Below are positions 46,740 through 56,463 of a stretch of 64,000 nt of DNA, piece by piece. The position numbers and the translations under genes were made by a program. Location of the stretch: the NCBI RefSeq assembly GCF_019145435.1, contig NZ_JAHSTS010000003.1:248001-312000 (forward strand), in the 5' to 3' direction. Source of the stretch: Pseudomonas ekonensis. Lineage in GTDB: Bacteria > Pseudomonadota > Gammaproteobacteria > Pseudomonadales > Pseudomonadaceae. The notes below the pieces were generated by a model that made no database searches, had not been told where the DNA came from, and saw only the letters and a program-made list of their open reading frames with translations. Position 1 is the stretch's first letter. Each line of letters begins with the position of its first letter.

Positions 46740-47948
46740 TTAAACCTGGTTCAGCCGTTCGGCGATGAAAGTGACCAGTTGGCGGGCGATCTTGCCCTTG
46801 CTGGTCTGGGCGAAGACCGTGGCGTGCAGCCCACGGTCGATGACGCTGCAGGCGTTCTCTTCGCTGTTGAAGCCGATGCTCGGGTTGGCGACGTCGTTGG
46901 CGACGATCAGGTCGAGATTCTTGTCCTTCAGTTTGCGTGCAGCGTAGTCGAGCAGGTGTTCGGTCTCGGCAGCGAAGCCGACACTGAACGGACGGTCGGG
47001 ACGGGTGGCGATGGTGGCCAGGATGTCCGGGTTACGTACCATTTGCAGGACGAAGCCGTCGCCGCTCGTAGGGTCTTTCTTGAGTTTTTGCGGGGCCACG
47101 ACTTCCGGGCGGTAGTCCGCGACCGCCGCCGAGGCGATGAAGATGTCGCAAGGCATCGCAGCCTCGCAGGCCGCGAGCATGTCCCGGGCGCTGACCACGT
47201 CGATGCGGGTGACGCGGTCCGGGGTCGGCAGGTGCACGGGGCCGCTGATCAGGGTCACGCGGGCGCCGGCTTCCACCGCCGCTTCGGCCAGGGCGAAGCC
47301 CATTTTCCCGGAGCTGTGGTTGGTGATGTAGCGCACCGGGTCGATGTTTTCCTGGGTCGGGCCGGCGGTGATGACCACGTGCTTGCCGGTCAGCGCCTGG
47401 CGCTGGAAGCAGTCCGCCGCGCACTGGGCCAGGTCGGTGGCTTCCATCATCCGGCCCATGCCGACGTCGCCGCAGGCCTGGCTGCCGGAGGCCGGGCCGA
47501 AGGTCTTCAGCCCACGGCTTTCCAGGAGCTGCAGGTTGGCCTGGGTGGCCGGGTCGCGCCACATGGCCTGGTTCATGGCCGGAGCCACGGCGACGATGGC
47601 GTCGGTGGCCAGCACCAGGGTGGTCAGCAGGTCATTGGCGATGCCCTGGGCCAGGCGGGCCAGCAGGTCGGCGGTGGCAGGGGCGATCAGCACCAGGTCG
47701 GCCCATTTGGCCAGTTCGATGTGGCCCATCGCGGCTTCGGCGGCGGGGTCGAGCAGGTCAAGGTGCACCGGGTGGCCGGACAGGGCCTGCATGGTCAGCG
47801 GGGTGATGAATTCGCTGCCGCCGCGGGTCATGACCACGCGCACTTCGGCGCCCTGGTCGATCAGGCGGCGAACCAGATCGGCGCTTTTATAGGCCGCGAT
47901 GCCGCCGCCGACGCCCAGAACGATGCGTTTCCGATACAGCCGCTGCAT
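46740..47948 (-). CDS. coaBC: Bifunctional CoaBC (phosphopantothenoylcysteine synthetase/decarboxylase)
   Basis: From ATG 47948 the product has 402 residues; the frame is open upstream to 48017 without coding character. The N-terminal flavoprotein decarboxylase domain (CoaC) begins [23 protein letters not shown] and has [18 protein letters not shown] and the [13 protein letters not shown] loop with its active Cys. The C-terminal synthetase (CoaB) has [34 protein letters not shown]. Together they convert 4'-phosphopantothenate to 4'-phosphopantetheine for coenzyme A. Confidence 0.96.
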   Translation of the reverse strand: MQRLYRKRIVLGVGGGIAAYKSADLVRRLIDQGAEVRVVMTRGGSEFITPLTMQALSGHPVHLDLLDPAAEAAMGHIELAKWADLVLIAPATADLLARLAQGIANDLLTTLVLATDAIVAVAPAMNQAMWRDPATQANLQLLESRGLKTFGPASGSQACGDVGMGRMMEATDLAQCAADCFQRQALTGKHVVITAGPTQENIDPVRYITNHSSGKMGFALAEAAVEAGARVTLISGPVHLPTPDRVTRIDVVSARDMLAACEAAMPCDIFIASAAVADYRPEVVAPQKLKKDPTSGDGFVLQMVRNPDILATIATRPDRPFSVGFAAETEHLLDYAARKLKDKNLDLIVANDVANPSIGFNSEENACSVIDRGLHATVFAQTSKGKIARQLVTFIAERLNQV

Positions 47949-48083
47949 AGGTCTGCCTTTCATTTCATGGATGGTAGCGGTGCGATACCCCCTCCCCAGG
48001 GGCGAACCGACCGCCAAAAAAGATGGGCTACGATATCACAGCGTCCGCTACGGAGCAGCGGCGCCCACAGACAAGGAATGTGT

Positions 48084-48758
48084 ATGAGTATTCGCGATTG
48101 GCCGGCGGCGCAAAGGCCGCGGGAGAAGCTGCTTGAACAGGGCTCGGGAAGTCTTTCCGATGCCGAACTGCTGGCGATTTTTCTGCGGACCGGCGTGTCC
48201 GGAAAAAGCGCGGTGGATCTGGCGCGACACCTTTTGAACGAATTCGGCAGCCTGCGGGCACTGCTTGAGGCTGATCTCGTGTCATTCAGTGCACAGTTGG
48301 GGCTGGGGCCGGCGAAATTCGCCCAACTGCAAGCGGTGCTCGAAATGGGGCGGCGGCATCTGGCTGAGCGCATGCGAAAGAAAATGGCGCTGGAAAATCC
48401 CCAGGTGGTTCGCGATTACCTCAAAGCCATGCTGCGCCATGAGCCGCACGAGGTGTTTGGTTGCCTGTTTCTGGATTCCAAGCACCAGGTGCTGAATTTC
48501 GAGGCACTGTTTCGCGGTTCCATCGACAACACTGCCGTGCATCCGCGAGAGGTGGTCAAGCGTTCGCTGGCGAACAACGCAGCGGCGGTGATCCTGTGCC
48601 ACAACCATCCGTCGGGCAACAGCGATCCGAGTCAGGCGGATCGCCTGCTGACCAAGCGTTTGCAAAAAGCCCTTGAACTGATCGATGTGCGGGTGCTCGA
48701 TCACTTCATCGTGGGTGACGGTGAGCCGCTGTCGATGGCGGAGTGCGGCTGGATGTAG
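48084..48758 (+). CDS. radC: RadC family JAB1/MPN protein
   Basis: From ATG 48084 (AAGGAATG upstream) the 224-residue product has an N-terminal helix-hairpin-helix part ([34 protein letters not shown]) and a C-terminal JAMM metalloprotease-like domain with [15 protein letters not shown]. Its function is unsettled; early claims of a DNA repair role are not supported for E. coli. It is divergent from coaBC. A short REP hairpin follows. Confidence 0.94.
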   Translation: MSIRDWPAAQRPREKLLEQGSGSLSDAELLAIFLRTGVSGKSAVDLARHLLNEFGSLRALLEADLVSFSAQLGLGPAKFAQLQAVLEMGRRHLAERMRKKMALENPQVVRDYLKAMLRHEPHEVFGCLFLDSKHQVLNFEALFRGSIDNTAVHPREVVKRSLANNAAAVILCHNHPSGNSDPSQADRLLTKRLQKALELIDVRVLDHFIVGDGEPLSMAECGWM

Positions 48759-48779
48759 CTCTCAGGAAAAACGCCAAAC

Positions 48780-48811
48780 CCTGTGGGAGCTGGCAAGCCA
48801 GCTCCTACAGG
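48780..48811. repeat. Single compact REP hairpin, may act as terminator
   Basis: CCTGTGGGAGCTGGC and GCCAGCTCCTACAGG meet with only AA between, so the pair has collapsed into one hairpin with one mismatch. It lies between convergent radC and the peptide-binding protein gene and is followed by GTTTTGT. Confidence 0.75.
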
Positions 48812-48828
48812 TTTTGTGTTGTGGCGGG

Positions 48829-50415
48829 TTACTTCAGGGTGATCTTGGAATAGTCCTGCCGCCCGAACGGGCTCACGGCGTAACCCTGCACATCCTTGCG
48901 CGTCAGCGCGAAGGCGGTCGGATGCGCCAGCGGCAGCCAAAGTGCCTGCTGCTGGATCAGGGCCTGCGCCTGCTCATAGAGCTTGCTGCGCACGCCTTGC
49001 TCGCTGGTGGTCTTGCCGGCGCTGATCAAGCGGTCCAGGTCGGCATTGCAGTAACGGGCGAAGTTGGTGCCTGATTTCACCGCTGCACAGGAAAACTGCG
49101 GGGTGAGGAAGTTGTCCGGGTCGCCGTTGTCGCCGGCCCAGCCCATGAACAGCAGATCGTGCTCGCCGGCCTTGGCCCGGCGGATCAGCTCGCCCCATTC
49201 GATCACGCGGATTTCCGCCTGGATGCCGATCTCCGCCAGGTCCGATTGCAGCAACTGGGCGCCGAGGCTCGGGTTGGGGTTGAGCAGGCTGCCGGAGGGG
49301 CGCGTCCAGATGGTGGTCTGGAAGCCGTCCTTCAGGCCGGCCTTGACCATCAGCGCCTTGGCCTTGTCCACGTCGTGGGCGTAGCCGGGCAGGTTCTTCG
49401 CGTAGCTCCAGGTGTTGGGCGGGTAGGGGCCGTTGGCGGCCTCGGCGGTGTCTTCGAACACGGCCTTGAGGTAGTTGGCCTTGTCGAAGGCGAGGTTGAT
49501 CGCCTGGCGCACTTCCGGCTTGTCCAGCGGCGGATGCTGGCTGTTGATGCCGACGAAGGCGGTCATGAACGCGTCGGTCTTTTCTACTTTAAGTGTCGGC
49601 TCCTGCTTCGCCGCCTGCACATCCAGCGGTTTGGGCGACAGGGCGATCTGGCATTCGTTGCGCCGCAGCTTCTGCAGGCGCACGTTGGCGTCCGGGGTGA
49701 TGGCGAAGATCAGCGGATCCACCGCCGGCTTGCCGCCGAAGTAGTCCGGGTTGGCCTTGTAGCGGACCGATGCGTCCTTCTGGAAGCGGGTGAACACGAA
49801 CGGGCCGGTGCCCACCGGCTGGCTGTTGAGCTTGTCGGTGGTGCCGGCCTTGAGCAGTCGGTCGGCGTACTCGGCGGAGTAGATCGAGGCGAAGCCCATG
49901 CTCAGGGTCGCCAGGAAGGTCGAGTCCGGATGGTCGAGGGTGAAGCGTACGGTCAAGGGATCCAGGGCGTCGATCTTCTTGATCAGCGCCGGCAACTGCA
50001 TCGACTGGGCGTGGGGGAACCCGCTCTGGGCCACCTGGTGCCATGGGTTGGCGGGGTCGAGCATGCGGTCGAAGCTGAACTTGACGTCTTCTGCGCTCAG
50101 GTCGCGGGTCGGCTTGAAGTAATCGGTGCTGTGGAACTTCACCTGCGGGCGCAACTTGAACACGTAGGTCAGGCCGTCGGTGCTGACGTCCCAGCTCTCG
50201 GCGAGGCTGGGGACGACCTTGCCGCTGGCGGTGTCGAAGTCCACCAGGCGGTTCATCAGTACATCGGCCGAGGCGTTGGTGGTGGTCAGCGAGTTGTACT
50301 GCACCACGTCGAACCCTTCGGGGCTGGCCTCGGTGCAGACGCTCAGGGCGGCGGCCTGGGCGAGGGGGCTCAGCAGCAGCGGAGCGAGCAGAAGGGGGAG
50401 GGCAGCGAGGCGCAT
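48829..50415 (-). CDS. Periplasmic peptide-binding protein of an ABC transporter (DppA-like)
   Basis: The 528-residue product has a signal peptide (MRLAALPLLLAPLLLSPLAQAA-ALSVC) and the extended solute-binding protein family 5 fold: CTEASPEGFDVVQYNSLTTTNASADVLMNRLVDFD, LAESWDVSTDGLTYVFKLRPQVKFHSTD and the late WAGDNGDPDNFLTPQFSCAAV typical for DppA-like dipeptide or haem binders. No permease or ATPase genes adjoin it, so it must work with a transporter encoded elsewhere. P. aeruginosa also has a lone dppA-like gene near rpmB. Confidence 0.9.
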   Translation of the reverse strand: MRLAALPLLLAPLLLSPLAQAAALSVCTEASPEGFDVVQYNSLTTTNASADVLMNRLVDFDTASGKVVPSLAESWDVSTDGLTYVFKLRPQVKFHSTDYFKPTRDLSAEDVKFSFDRMLDPANPWHQVAQSGFPHAQSMQLPALIKKIDALDPLTVRFTLDHPDSTFLATLSMGFASIYSAEYADRLLKAGTTDKLNSQPVGTGPFVFTRFQKDASVRYKANPDYFGGKPAVDPLIFAITPDANVRLQKLRRNECQIALSPKPLDVQAAKQEPTLKVEKTDAFMTAFVGINSQHPPLDKPEVRQAINLAFDKANYLKAVFEDTAEAANGPYPPNTWSYAKNLPGYAHDVDKAKALMVKAGLKDGFQTTIWTRPSGSLLNPNPSLGAQLLQSDLAEIGIQAEIRVIEWGELIRRAKAGEHDLLFMGWAGDNGDPDNFLTPQFSCAAVKSGTNFARYCNADLDRLISAGKTTSEQGVRSKLYEQAQALIQQQALWLPLAHPTAFALTRKDVQGYAVSPFGRQDYSKITLK

Positions 50416-50861
50416 GGTCAGATTCCTTTACAGATCGGAGGCCCATCTGCAAGTGCAGTCTGGAAAAGGCCTACCCTAGTGGGCACGGTTGCAAATGACT
50501 ATCCCTTTTTGCGATTTCAGGGTCGGGTTGCCGGGCTTTTTGCGGCGTGTGAGGATGCCGTCCCTGCGGATCGTCGGCAGAACCGATTTTCTGCGACGAG
50601 CGGTCGAAATCCGCGACAGCCTTTATCCAAAGCGCCTGACGGCGAAAATTCCGGCTTTTTGCCAATTGATTGCACACCGATTGTTGTTGCCTCCGGGTCT
50701 TTCTGGTATAAAGCAGCGCTCTTTTCTAGGGGCCCGGTTCCTTCGCTTGTAGGTGTAGCCGGTAAGACCTCTAAAGAATCGCGGCGCCTGGCGCCACAAT
50801 GACTAGAGATTAAGCGGCCAACCCATGCCGGGTTGGGCATGTGGTTTTAGAGGGCTGAGGC
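50416..50861 (+). promoter_or_regulatory. rpmB upstream region with promoter and leader
   Basis: The 446-base gap has no gene. A sigma-70 promoter is readable as TTGTTG (50684-50689), 17 bases, TATAAA (50707-50712), so the transcript should start near 50719 and carry a leader of about 140 bases. In the leader CCAACCC/GGGTTGG (50818-50836) and CATGCC/GGCATG (50824-50841) form two hairpins that exclude each other, about 20 bases before the start codon. 50416-50680 shows nothing clear. Confidence 0.6.
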
Positions 50862-51095
50862 ATGTCTAGAGTATGTCAAGTTACCGGTAAGGGTCCGGTA
50901 ACCGGGAATAACATTTCCCACGCAAACAACAAAACCCGTCGTCGTTTCCTGCCAAACCTGCAGCATCACCGCTTCTGGGTTGAGTCCGAGAAACGTTTCG
51001 TGCGTCTGCGCGTATCTGCCAAAGGCATGCGTATCATCGACAAGCGCGGCATTGATGTCGTGCTGGCCGAACTTCGCCGCGATGGCAAGGTTTAA
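50862..51095 (+). CDS. rpmB: 50S ribosomal protein L28
   Basis: The 77-residue product is L28: [39 protein letters not shown] and the C-terminal [22 protein letters not shown] are diagnostic. It is the first gene of the rpmB-rpmG operon. Two Cys are not arranged as a zinc site, so it is the C-minus form. GAGGGCTGAGG precedes the ATG. Confidence 0.98.
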   Translation: MSRVCQVTGKGPVTGNNISHANNKTRRRFLPNLQHHRFWVESEKRFVRLRVSAKGMRIIDKRGIDVVLAELRRDGKV

Positions 51096-51106
51096 GGGAG
51101 CTAATC

Positions 51107-51262
51107 ATGCGTGAATTGATTCGTTTGATCTCGAGCGCCGGTACTGGTCACTTCTACACTACCGACAAGAACAAGCGTACTACCCCGGACAAAATCGAGA
51201 TCAAGAAATATGATCCGGTTGTTCGCAAGCACGTGATCTACAAGGAAGGCAAAATCAAGTAA
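51107..51262 (+). CDS. rpmG: 50S ribosomal protein L33
   Basis: A 51-residue frame from ATG 51107 to TAA 51262 reads [20 protein letters not shown] and continues [20 protein letters not shown], ending [10 protein letters not shown], which is L33. AAGGGAG lies upstream. It has no zinc-binding CxxC pairs, so it is the zinc-independent form. It is eleven bases behind rpmB and ends just before a terminator. Confidence 0.98.
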   Translation: MRELIRLISSAGTGHFYTTDKNKRTTPDKIEIKKYDPVVRKHVIYKEGKIK

Positions 51263-51281
51263 TTGATTTTTCCGACCGACG

Positions 51282-51316
51282 AAAAAGGCCCGTATCTCAC
51301 GATACGGGCCTTTTTT
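51282..51316 (+). terminator. Terminator of the rpmBG operon
   Basis: AAAAAGGCCCGTATC and GATACGGGCCTTTTT form a perfect 15-pair stem with loop TCAC and a T-run. Confidence 0.95.
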
Positions 51317-51392
51317 GTTGCCCTGGTCTTGGGCTGCCAGCCCGGGCCCGTGGGCCTGCCCGCGAATTCGTCGGGGCAGGCGAGCGAGATCC

Positions 51393-51755
51393 TCAGGCCT
51401 TCTGCTCGAAGATCACATAGATCTTGCGGCACGCCTCCAGCACTTCCCAGGTGCCGCGGAAACCGGCCGGAATCACAAAACGGTCGCCGACGCGCAGGGT
51501 CTTGGCGTTGCCGTCGTTGTCGCGCAGCACCGAGACGCCCTGAAGGATCTCGCAGTACTCGTGCTCGGTGTAGTTCACCGTCCATTGCCCGACCGCGCCT
51601 TCCCACACCCCGACGTTCATTTGCCCGCAAGGGCTGTCGTACTGGTTGGACACCGCCTGCTCGGGGTCGCCCTTGAGCACCTTGGCCGGATCCGGCCGGT
51701 AGCGTTCGGCTTCGCTGGCGGTCTGGCTGATGTCGACGACGTTCTGGATGTTCAT
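51393..51755 (-). CDS. Cupin-domain protein (DUF861/EutQ-like)
   Basis: From ATG 51755 (GGGAGACAAC upstream) the 120-residue product is a single cupin barrel: CGQMNVGVWEGAVGQWTVNYTEHEYCEILQGVSVLRDNDG followed by LRVGDRFVIPAGFRGTWEVLEACRKIYVIFE. The Glu-His-Glu pattern (TEHEYCEIL) could bind a metal. Such small cupins often sit beside polyamine or amine catabolic genes, and it is divergent from an aldehyde dehydrogenase of that type. Its reaction is unknown. Confidence 0.88.
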   Translation of the reverse strand: MNIQNVVDISQTASEAERYRPDPAKVLKGDPEQAVSNQYDSPCGQMNVGVWEGAVGQWTVNYTEHEYCEILQGVSVLRDNDGNAKTLRVGDRFVIPAGFRGTWEVLEACRKIYVIFEQKA

Positions 51756-51991
51756 TGTTGTTGTCTCCCGTGGTGGCGACGCGATGGATTGGAAAGGGCC
51801 AAAGTCTATGTTTATTAAATTGAACACCGCAAGGTCGTATCGTGGCCTTATGTCAAATATATTGAAACAAACCCGGCCACTGGTTTAGGGTGGCGGATGC
51901 CCTTGGCCGAAATGCAGGCTGGCCGGGCAGAATTCCTGAGGACGGCCGCGACGAGCGCGGCGCCCGCATCCAACAAGAGGAGGACACTCGA

Positions 51992-53485
51992 ATGACCACC
52001 CTGACTCGTGCCGACTGGGAACAACGCGCCCGCGACCTGAAGATCGAAGGCCGCGCCTACCTCAATGGCGAGTACACCGACGCCGCCTCGGGCGAGACTT
52101 TCGAGTGCATCAGCCCGGTCGACGGCCGTCTGCTGGGCAAGATCGCCAGTTGTGACGCCGCCGACGCCCAGCGCGCCGTGGAGAACGCCCGCGCCACTTT
52201 CGATTCCGGTGTCTGGTCGCGCCTGGCGCCGACCAAGCGCAAGGCCGCCATGATCCGTTTCGCCGGCCTGCTCAAGCAGCACGCCGAAGAGCTGGCCCTG
52301 CTCGAGACCCTCGACATGGGCAAGCCGATCAGCGACTCGCTGTACATCGACGTCCCCGGCGCGGCGCAGGCGCTGAGCTGGAGCGGCGAAGCCATCGACA
52401 AGCTCTACGATGAAGTCGCCGCCACCCCGCACGATCAGCTGGGCCTGGTGACCCGCGAGCCGGTGGGCGTGGTCGGCGCCATCGTGCCGTGGAACTTCCC
52501 GCTGCTGATGGCTTGCTGGAAACTGGGCCCGGCCCTGTCGACCGGCAACTCGGTGATCCTCAAACCGTCGGAGAAATCCCCGCTGACCGCCATCCGCATC
52601 GCCGCCCTGGCGGTCGAGGCCGGCATCCCGAAAGGCGTGCTCAACGTGCTGCCGGGTTATGGCCACACCGTCGGCAAGGCCCTGGCCCTGCACAACGACG
52701 TCGACACCCTGGTGTTCACCGGTTCGACCAAGATCGCCAAGCAACTGATGATCTACGCCGGCGAATCGAACATGAAGCGCGTGTGGCTGGAGGCCGGCGG
52801 CAAGAGCCCGAACATCGTGTTCGCCGACGCGCCGGACCTGCAGGCCGCCGCCGAATCCGCCGCCAGCGCCATCGCCTTCAACCAGGGCGAAGTCTGCACC
52901 GCCGGCTCGCGCCTGTTGGTCGAGCGTTCGATCAAGGATAAATTCCTGCCGATGGTGATCGAGGCGCTCAAGGCCTGGAAACCGGGCAATCCGCTGGATC
53001 CGGCCACCAACGTCGGTGCGCTGGTGGATACCCAGCAGATGAACACCGTGCTGTCCTACATCGAGTCCGGCCACGCCGACGGCGCCAAACTGATGGCCGG
53101 CGGCAAGCGCACCCTGCAGGAGACCGGCGGCACCTACGTCGAGCCGACGATCTTCGACGGCGTGAGCAATGCGATGAAGATCGCCCAGGAAGAGATCTTC
53201 GGGCCGGTGCTGTCGGTCATCACCTTCGATACCGCCGAGGAGGCGGTGCGCATCGCCAACGATACGCCGTACGGCCTGGCGGCGGCGGTGTGGACCCAGG
53301 ACATTTCCAAGGCGCACCTGACCGCCAAGGCCCTGCGGGCCGGCAGCGTGTGGGTCAATCAGTACGACGGCGGCGACATGACCGCGCCGTTCGGCGGCTT
53401 CAAGCAGTCGGGCAACGGCCGCGACAAGTCGCTGCATGCGTTCGACAAATACACTGAGCTGAAGGCGACCTGGATCAAGCTGTGA
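51992..53485 (+). CDS. kauB: Aldehyde dehydrogenase, KauB/PuuC type
   Basis: From ATG 51992 (AGGAGGAC upstream) the 497-residue product is an NAD(P)-dependent aldehyde dehydrogenase with Asn168 (VPWNFP), Glu267 (LEAGGKSPN) and nucleophile Cys302 (NQGEVCTAG). The start TRADWEQRARDLKIEGRAY and the end QSGNGRDKSLHAFDKYTELKATWIKL match the KauB/PuuC subgroup, which oxidises 4-guanidinobutyraldehyde, gamma-glutamyl-aminobutyraldehyde and related aldehydes from arginine, putrescine and other diamines. The amine oxidoreductase gene at 58372-59682 would supply such aldehydes. Confidence 0.9.
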   Translation: MTTLTRADWEQRARDLKIEGRAYLNGEYTDAASGETFECISPVDGRLLGKIASCDAADAQRAVENARATFDSGVWSRLAPTKRKAAMIRFAGLLKQHAEELALLETLDMGKPISDSLYIDVPGAAQALSWSGEAIDKLYDEVAATPHDQLGLVTREPVGVVGAIVPWNFPLLMACWKLGPALSTGNSVILKPSEKSPLTAIRIAALAVEAGIPKGVLNVLPGYGHTVGKALALHNDVDTLVFTGSTKIAKQLMIYAGESNMKRVWLEAGGKSPNIVFADAPDLQAAAESAASAIAFNQGEVCTAGSRLLVERSIKDKFLPMVIEALKAWKPGNPLDPATNVGALVDTQQMNTVLSYIESGHADGAKLMAGGKRTLQETGGTYVEPTIFDGVSNAMKIAQEEIFGPVLSVITFDTAEEAVRIANDTPYGLAAAVWTQDISKAHLTAKALRAGSVWVNQYDGGDMTAPFGGFKQSGNGRDKSLHAFDKYTELKATWIKL

Positions 53486-53533
53486 ACCGTTGAGGGGGCC
53501 TGCCCGTCAGGCCCCCGAAACTGCAGTGAGCCC

Positions 53534-53623
53534 TTGTGGGAGCGGGCTTGCCCGCGATGGCGGTGTGTCAGTCGGCATTTTTGTGTCTGACCCACCGCCA
53601 TCGCGGGCAAGCCCGCTCCCGCA
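53534..53623. repeat. REP pair (GGGAGCGGGCTTGCCCGCGA type)
   Basis: TTGTGGGAGCGGGCTTGCCC with the following GCGATGGCGGTG (53534-53565) is matched in inverse orientation at 53593-53623, with one mismatch. It is the same subtype as the pair at 27121. Confidence 0.88.
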
Positions 53624-53667
53624 TTGGTTTTGCGGTGCACATAACAATATCCACAGGAGCGTGGACC

Positions 53668-54813
53668 ATGCGTTGGGCGACGTATTTCGCCGTGTTGGCG
53701 TCTGTCTTGAGTGTCGGCCTGGCCCTGGGGGTCAGCATGCCGCTGGTGTCGTTGCGGCTGGAGGGCTGGGGCTACGGCTCCTTCGCCATCGGCGTGATGG
53801 CGGCGATGCCGGCCATCGGCGTGCTGCTGGGGGCGAAGGTGTCCAGCCATCTGGCGGCGCGCCTGGGCACGGCGAACCTGATGCGCCTGTGCCTGTGGGG
53901 CGGGGCGCTGTCCATCGGCCTGCTGGCGCTGTTGCCGAGCTATCCGGTGTGGCTGGTGCTGCGGCTGATGATCGGGGTGATCCTGACCATCGTGTTCATC
54001 CTCGGCGAGAGCTGGATCAACCAATTGGTGGTCGAGCACTGGCGCGGACGGCTGGTGGCGCTGTACGGCAGCAGCTATGCGCTCAGCCAACTGTCCGGGC
54101 CGTTACTGCTGGGTGCGCTCGGCACCGAGCATGATTACGGCTTCTGGGTAGGTGTCGGCCTTTTGATCGCTGCGCCACTTCTGTTGCTGGGTCGCAGCGG
54201 TGCACCGAGCAGCGAGGCCAGCAGCGTGACCTTCGGTGACCTGTGGGGCTTCAGTCGCGAATTGCCGGCGATTGCCTGGGCGGTGTCGTTGTTCGCCGCG
54301 TTTGAGGCGATGATCCTGACCCTGTTGCCGGTGTACTGCCTGCAACAGGGCTTCACGGCGGAAATAGCGCTGGCAATGGTCAGCACCGTGGTGGTGGGCG
54401 ACGCGCTGCTGCAATTGCCCATCGGTGCGCTGGCCGACTACCTGTCGCGGCGGACCTTGTTCGCCGGTTGCGCCGTGGTGCTGATGCTGTCGAGTCTGGC
54501 GATCCCGATGCTGATCGACACCCTGCTGATCTGGCCGTTGTGGGTGTTATTCGGCGCCAGTGCCGGTGGCTTGTTCACCCTGTCGCTGATTTTGATTGGC
54601 GAACGCTACCGCGATGACGCACTGGTGCGCGCCAATGCGCATGTCGCGCAACTGTGGGGCGTCGGTTGTCTGATCGGGCCGTTGGCGGCGGGGGCGGGCA
54701 GTCAATGGATCAGCGGGCACGCGTTGCCGTGGTTCATGGCGGCAGGGGCGTTCGGGCTGGTGATTCTGCTGTCGCGGCAAGGAGCGTTCGGCAAGGTGCC
54801 GGAGCCTGCCTGA
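53668..54813 (+). CDS. Major facilitator superfamily transporter
   Basis: From ATG 53668 (CAGGAG upstream) the 381-residue product has 12 predicted membrane segments and the MFS layout, with SSHLAARLGTANLMRL after helix 2 and LADYLSRRTLFAGCAVVLML after helix 8. It belongs to the short YcaD-like type of MFS (MRWATYFAVLASVLSVGLALGVSMPLVSLRLEGWG). The substrate is unknown. It lies downstream of kauB on the same strand but a REP pair separates them. Confidence 0.88.
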   Translation: MRWATYFAVLASVLSVGLALGVSMPLVSLRLEGWGYGSFAIGVMAAMPAIGVLLGAKVSSHLAARLGTANLMRLCLWGGALSIGLLALLPSYPVWLVLRLMIGVILTIVFILGESWINQLVVEHWRGRLVALYGSSYALSQLSGPLLLGALGTEHDYGFWVGVGLLIAAPLLLLGRSGAPSSEASSVTFGDLWGFSRELPAIAWAVSLFAAFEAMILTLLPVYCLQQGFTAEIALAMVSTVVVGDALLQLPIGALADYLSRRTLFAGCAVVLMLSSLAIPMLIDTLLIWPLWVLFGASAGGLFTLSLILIGERYRDDALVRANAHVAQLWGVGCLIGPLAAGAGSQWISGHALPWFMAAGAFGLVILLSRQGAFGKVPEPA

Positions 54814-54834
54814 CGACCTGGCCGGGGCGGATGG

Positions 54835-56403
54835 CTACAGCATCCGCTCCAGCCCCACCGTAGTGCTGAACCACGCATTGAAGCGCCGCCACCAGCTGCC
54901 GGGTTCCTTGGTCAATGTGTGCATCTGACCGTTGTCCTCGGTGACCCAGACGACTTTCCCGTCCTGAAGTTTTGCCTCGTAACTCAGCGCCGGCGCCATG
55001 CCCTGCAACGCCAGCTCACGAACGTGGGCAGCCAGTTCGGGACTGTCCACCAGCACCCCCACTTCGGTGTTCCACAGCACCGAGCGCGGGTCGAAGTTGA
55101 ACGAGCCGATGAACGCCTTTTTCCCGTCGAAGATCATCGCCTTGCTGTGCAGGCTCGAATCCGAGCCGCGAAACGACTTGCTGTAAAACAGGTGCGGGCC
55201 GCTGCCGAAGTTATCCCCAGGCTGGCGCCGCAGTTCATACAACTTCACGCCATGTTCCAGCAGTGCCTTGCGATAGGGCGCGTAACCCCCGTGCACCGCC
55301 GGCACGTCGGTGGCTTCCAGTGAGTTGGTCAGCAGACTCACCGAAACACCCGCATCGGCACGGCCAGTCAGATAAACCAGCCCTGGCTGACCCGGCACGA
55401 AGTAGGCGGAAATCATCATCAGTTCCTTGCTGGCGCCCCGCAGCTCCGGTGCCAGTTGCGTGGTCAGCAGCAGTTGCGGATCCGGCTCGCCGTCCGCCAG
55501 CACTTTGCTCGGGGCGTCCCACAGCGCCTGGTTCCAGGCCCAGATCAGCTCCCGGCGCCAGATGTCCATGCGCGGGTGAGTGGTGAAGGTCATCAACTGC
55601 TGATAGAGCGCGTGGTTCTGTTTGCGAGTCTCCTCGAGGGATTCCTCCAGGCGTGTGCGGGTGTTCTGCAGGTCTTTGGCCGATGGTTTGCTGGACAGAA
55701 ACTCGTCGATCGGCTTGCTCAGGGCGCTGTTCCAGTACTGATCGAAGCTGTGCCCGAGTTGTTCGGCGACCGGCCCGACGCTGAGCATGTCGATGTCGGT
55801 GAAGTTCAGGTTGGGCTCGGCATCGAAATACTCGTCACCCAGATTGCGTCCGCCGACAATGGCGGCGCTGTTGTCCGCCAGCCACAGCTTGTTGTGCATC
55901 CGCCGGTGTTGCTGCGACAGGTTGAACAGGCGGCCTGCGGCGCGGGTCACGCCGGTGCTGCGGCCCAGGTGCAGTGGATTGAACAGGCGGATCTGGATAT
56001 TCGGATGCGCCGCCAGTGTGGCGATGATCAGGTCGAGGCCGTCGCTGGTGGTGTCGTCCAGCAGGATGCGCACCCGCACGCCACGGTCGGCAGCCTTCAA
56101 CACTTCTTCCACCAGCATCCGCGTACTGATGCCGTCGTGGACGATGTAGTACTGCAAATCGAGGCTGCTCTGGGCGTTGCGGATCAACTCGGCGCGAGCG
56201 GTGAAGGCTTCGGTGCTGTTGGACAACAGGCGAAATCCGGACTGACCCTTGTACGGCGCGGCCTGGGCCTGGATAGAGCTGCCGAAACTCGATGAAGAGG
56301 CCGGCAATGCCTGGCTTGGCTCACGCGGCACGTCGAGGGTCGCGCAACCGCCCAGAAACGAGGCGAGTAACAGCAGAGCGAGTAGGGGCTGTCTGAAGCT
56401 CAC
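54835..56403 (-). CDS. Phospholipase D-family lipoprotein (cardiolipin synthase-like)
   Basis: The 522-residue product has a lipobox (FLGGC, Cys20) and two HKD motifs: HNKLWLAD with His170, Lys172 and Asp177, and HSKAMIFD with His419, Lys421 and Asp426, each followed by the usual GG/GSFN segment. Both half-sites are intact, so a phosphodiesterase or transphosphatidylase activity is expected, in the periplasm on a lipid anchor. It resembles the PLD-like proteins found near kauB in P. aeruginosa. The physiological substrate is unknown. Confidence 0.88.
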   Translation of the reverse strand: MSFRQPLLALLLLASFLGGCATLDVPREPSQALPASSSSFGSSIQAQAAPYKGQSGFRLLSNSTEAFTARAELIRNAQSSLDLQYYIVHDGISTRMLVEEVLKAADRGVRVRILLDDTTSDGLDLIIATLAAHPNIQIRLFNPLHLGRSTGVTRAAGRLFNLSQQHRRMHNKLWLADNSAAIVGGRNLGDEYFDAEPNLNFTDIDMLSVGPVAEQLGHSFDQYWNSALSKPIDEFLSSKPSAKDLQNTRTRLEESLEETRKQNHALYQQLMTFTTHPRMDIWRRELIWAWNQALWDAPSKVLADGEPDPQLLLTTQLAPELRGASKELMMISAYFVPGQPGLVYLTGRADAGVSVSLLTNSLEATDVPAVHGGYAPYRKALLEHGVKLYELRRQPGDNFGSGPHLFYSKSFRGSDSSLHSKAMIFDGKKAFIGSFNFDPRSVLWNTEVGVLVDSPELAAHVRELALQGMAPALSYEAKLQDGKVVWVTEDNGQMHTLTKEPGSWWRRFNAWFSTTVGLERML

Positions 56404-56463
56404 GTAGGATCGTTCCGGTTGGCGGCAAGGGTCGGCATATGGACGCGGGTCTCTGGAAAAAGG

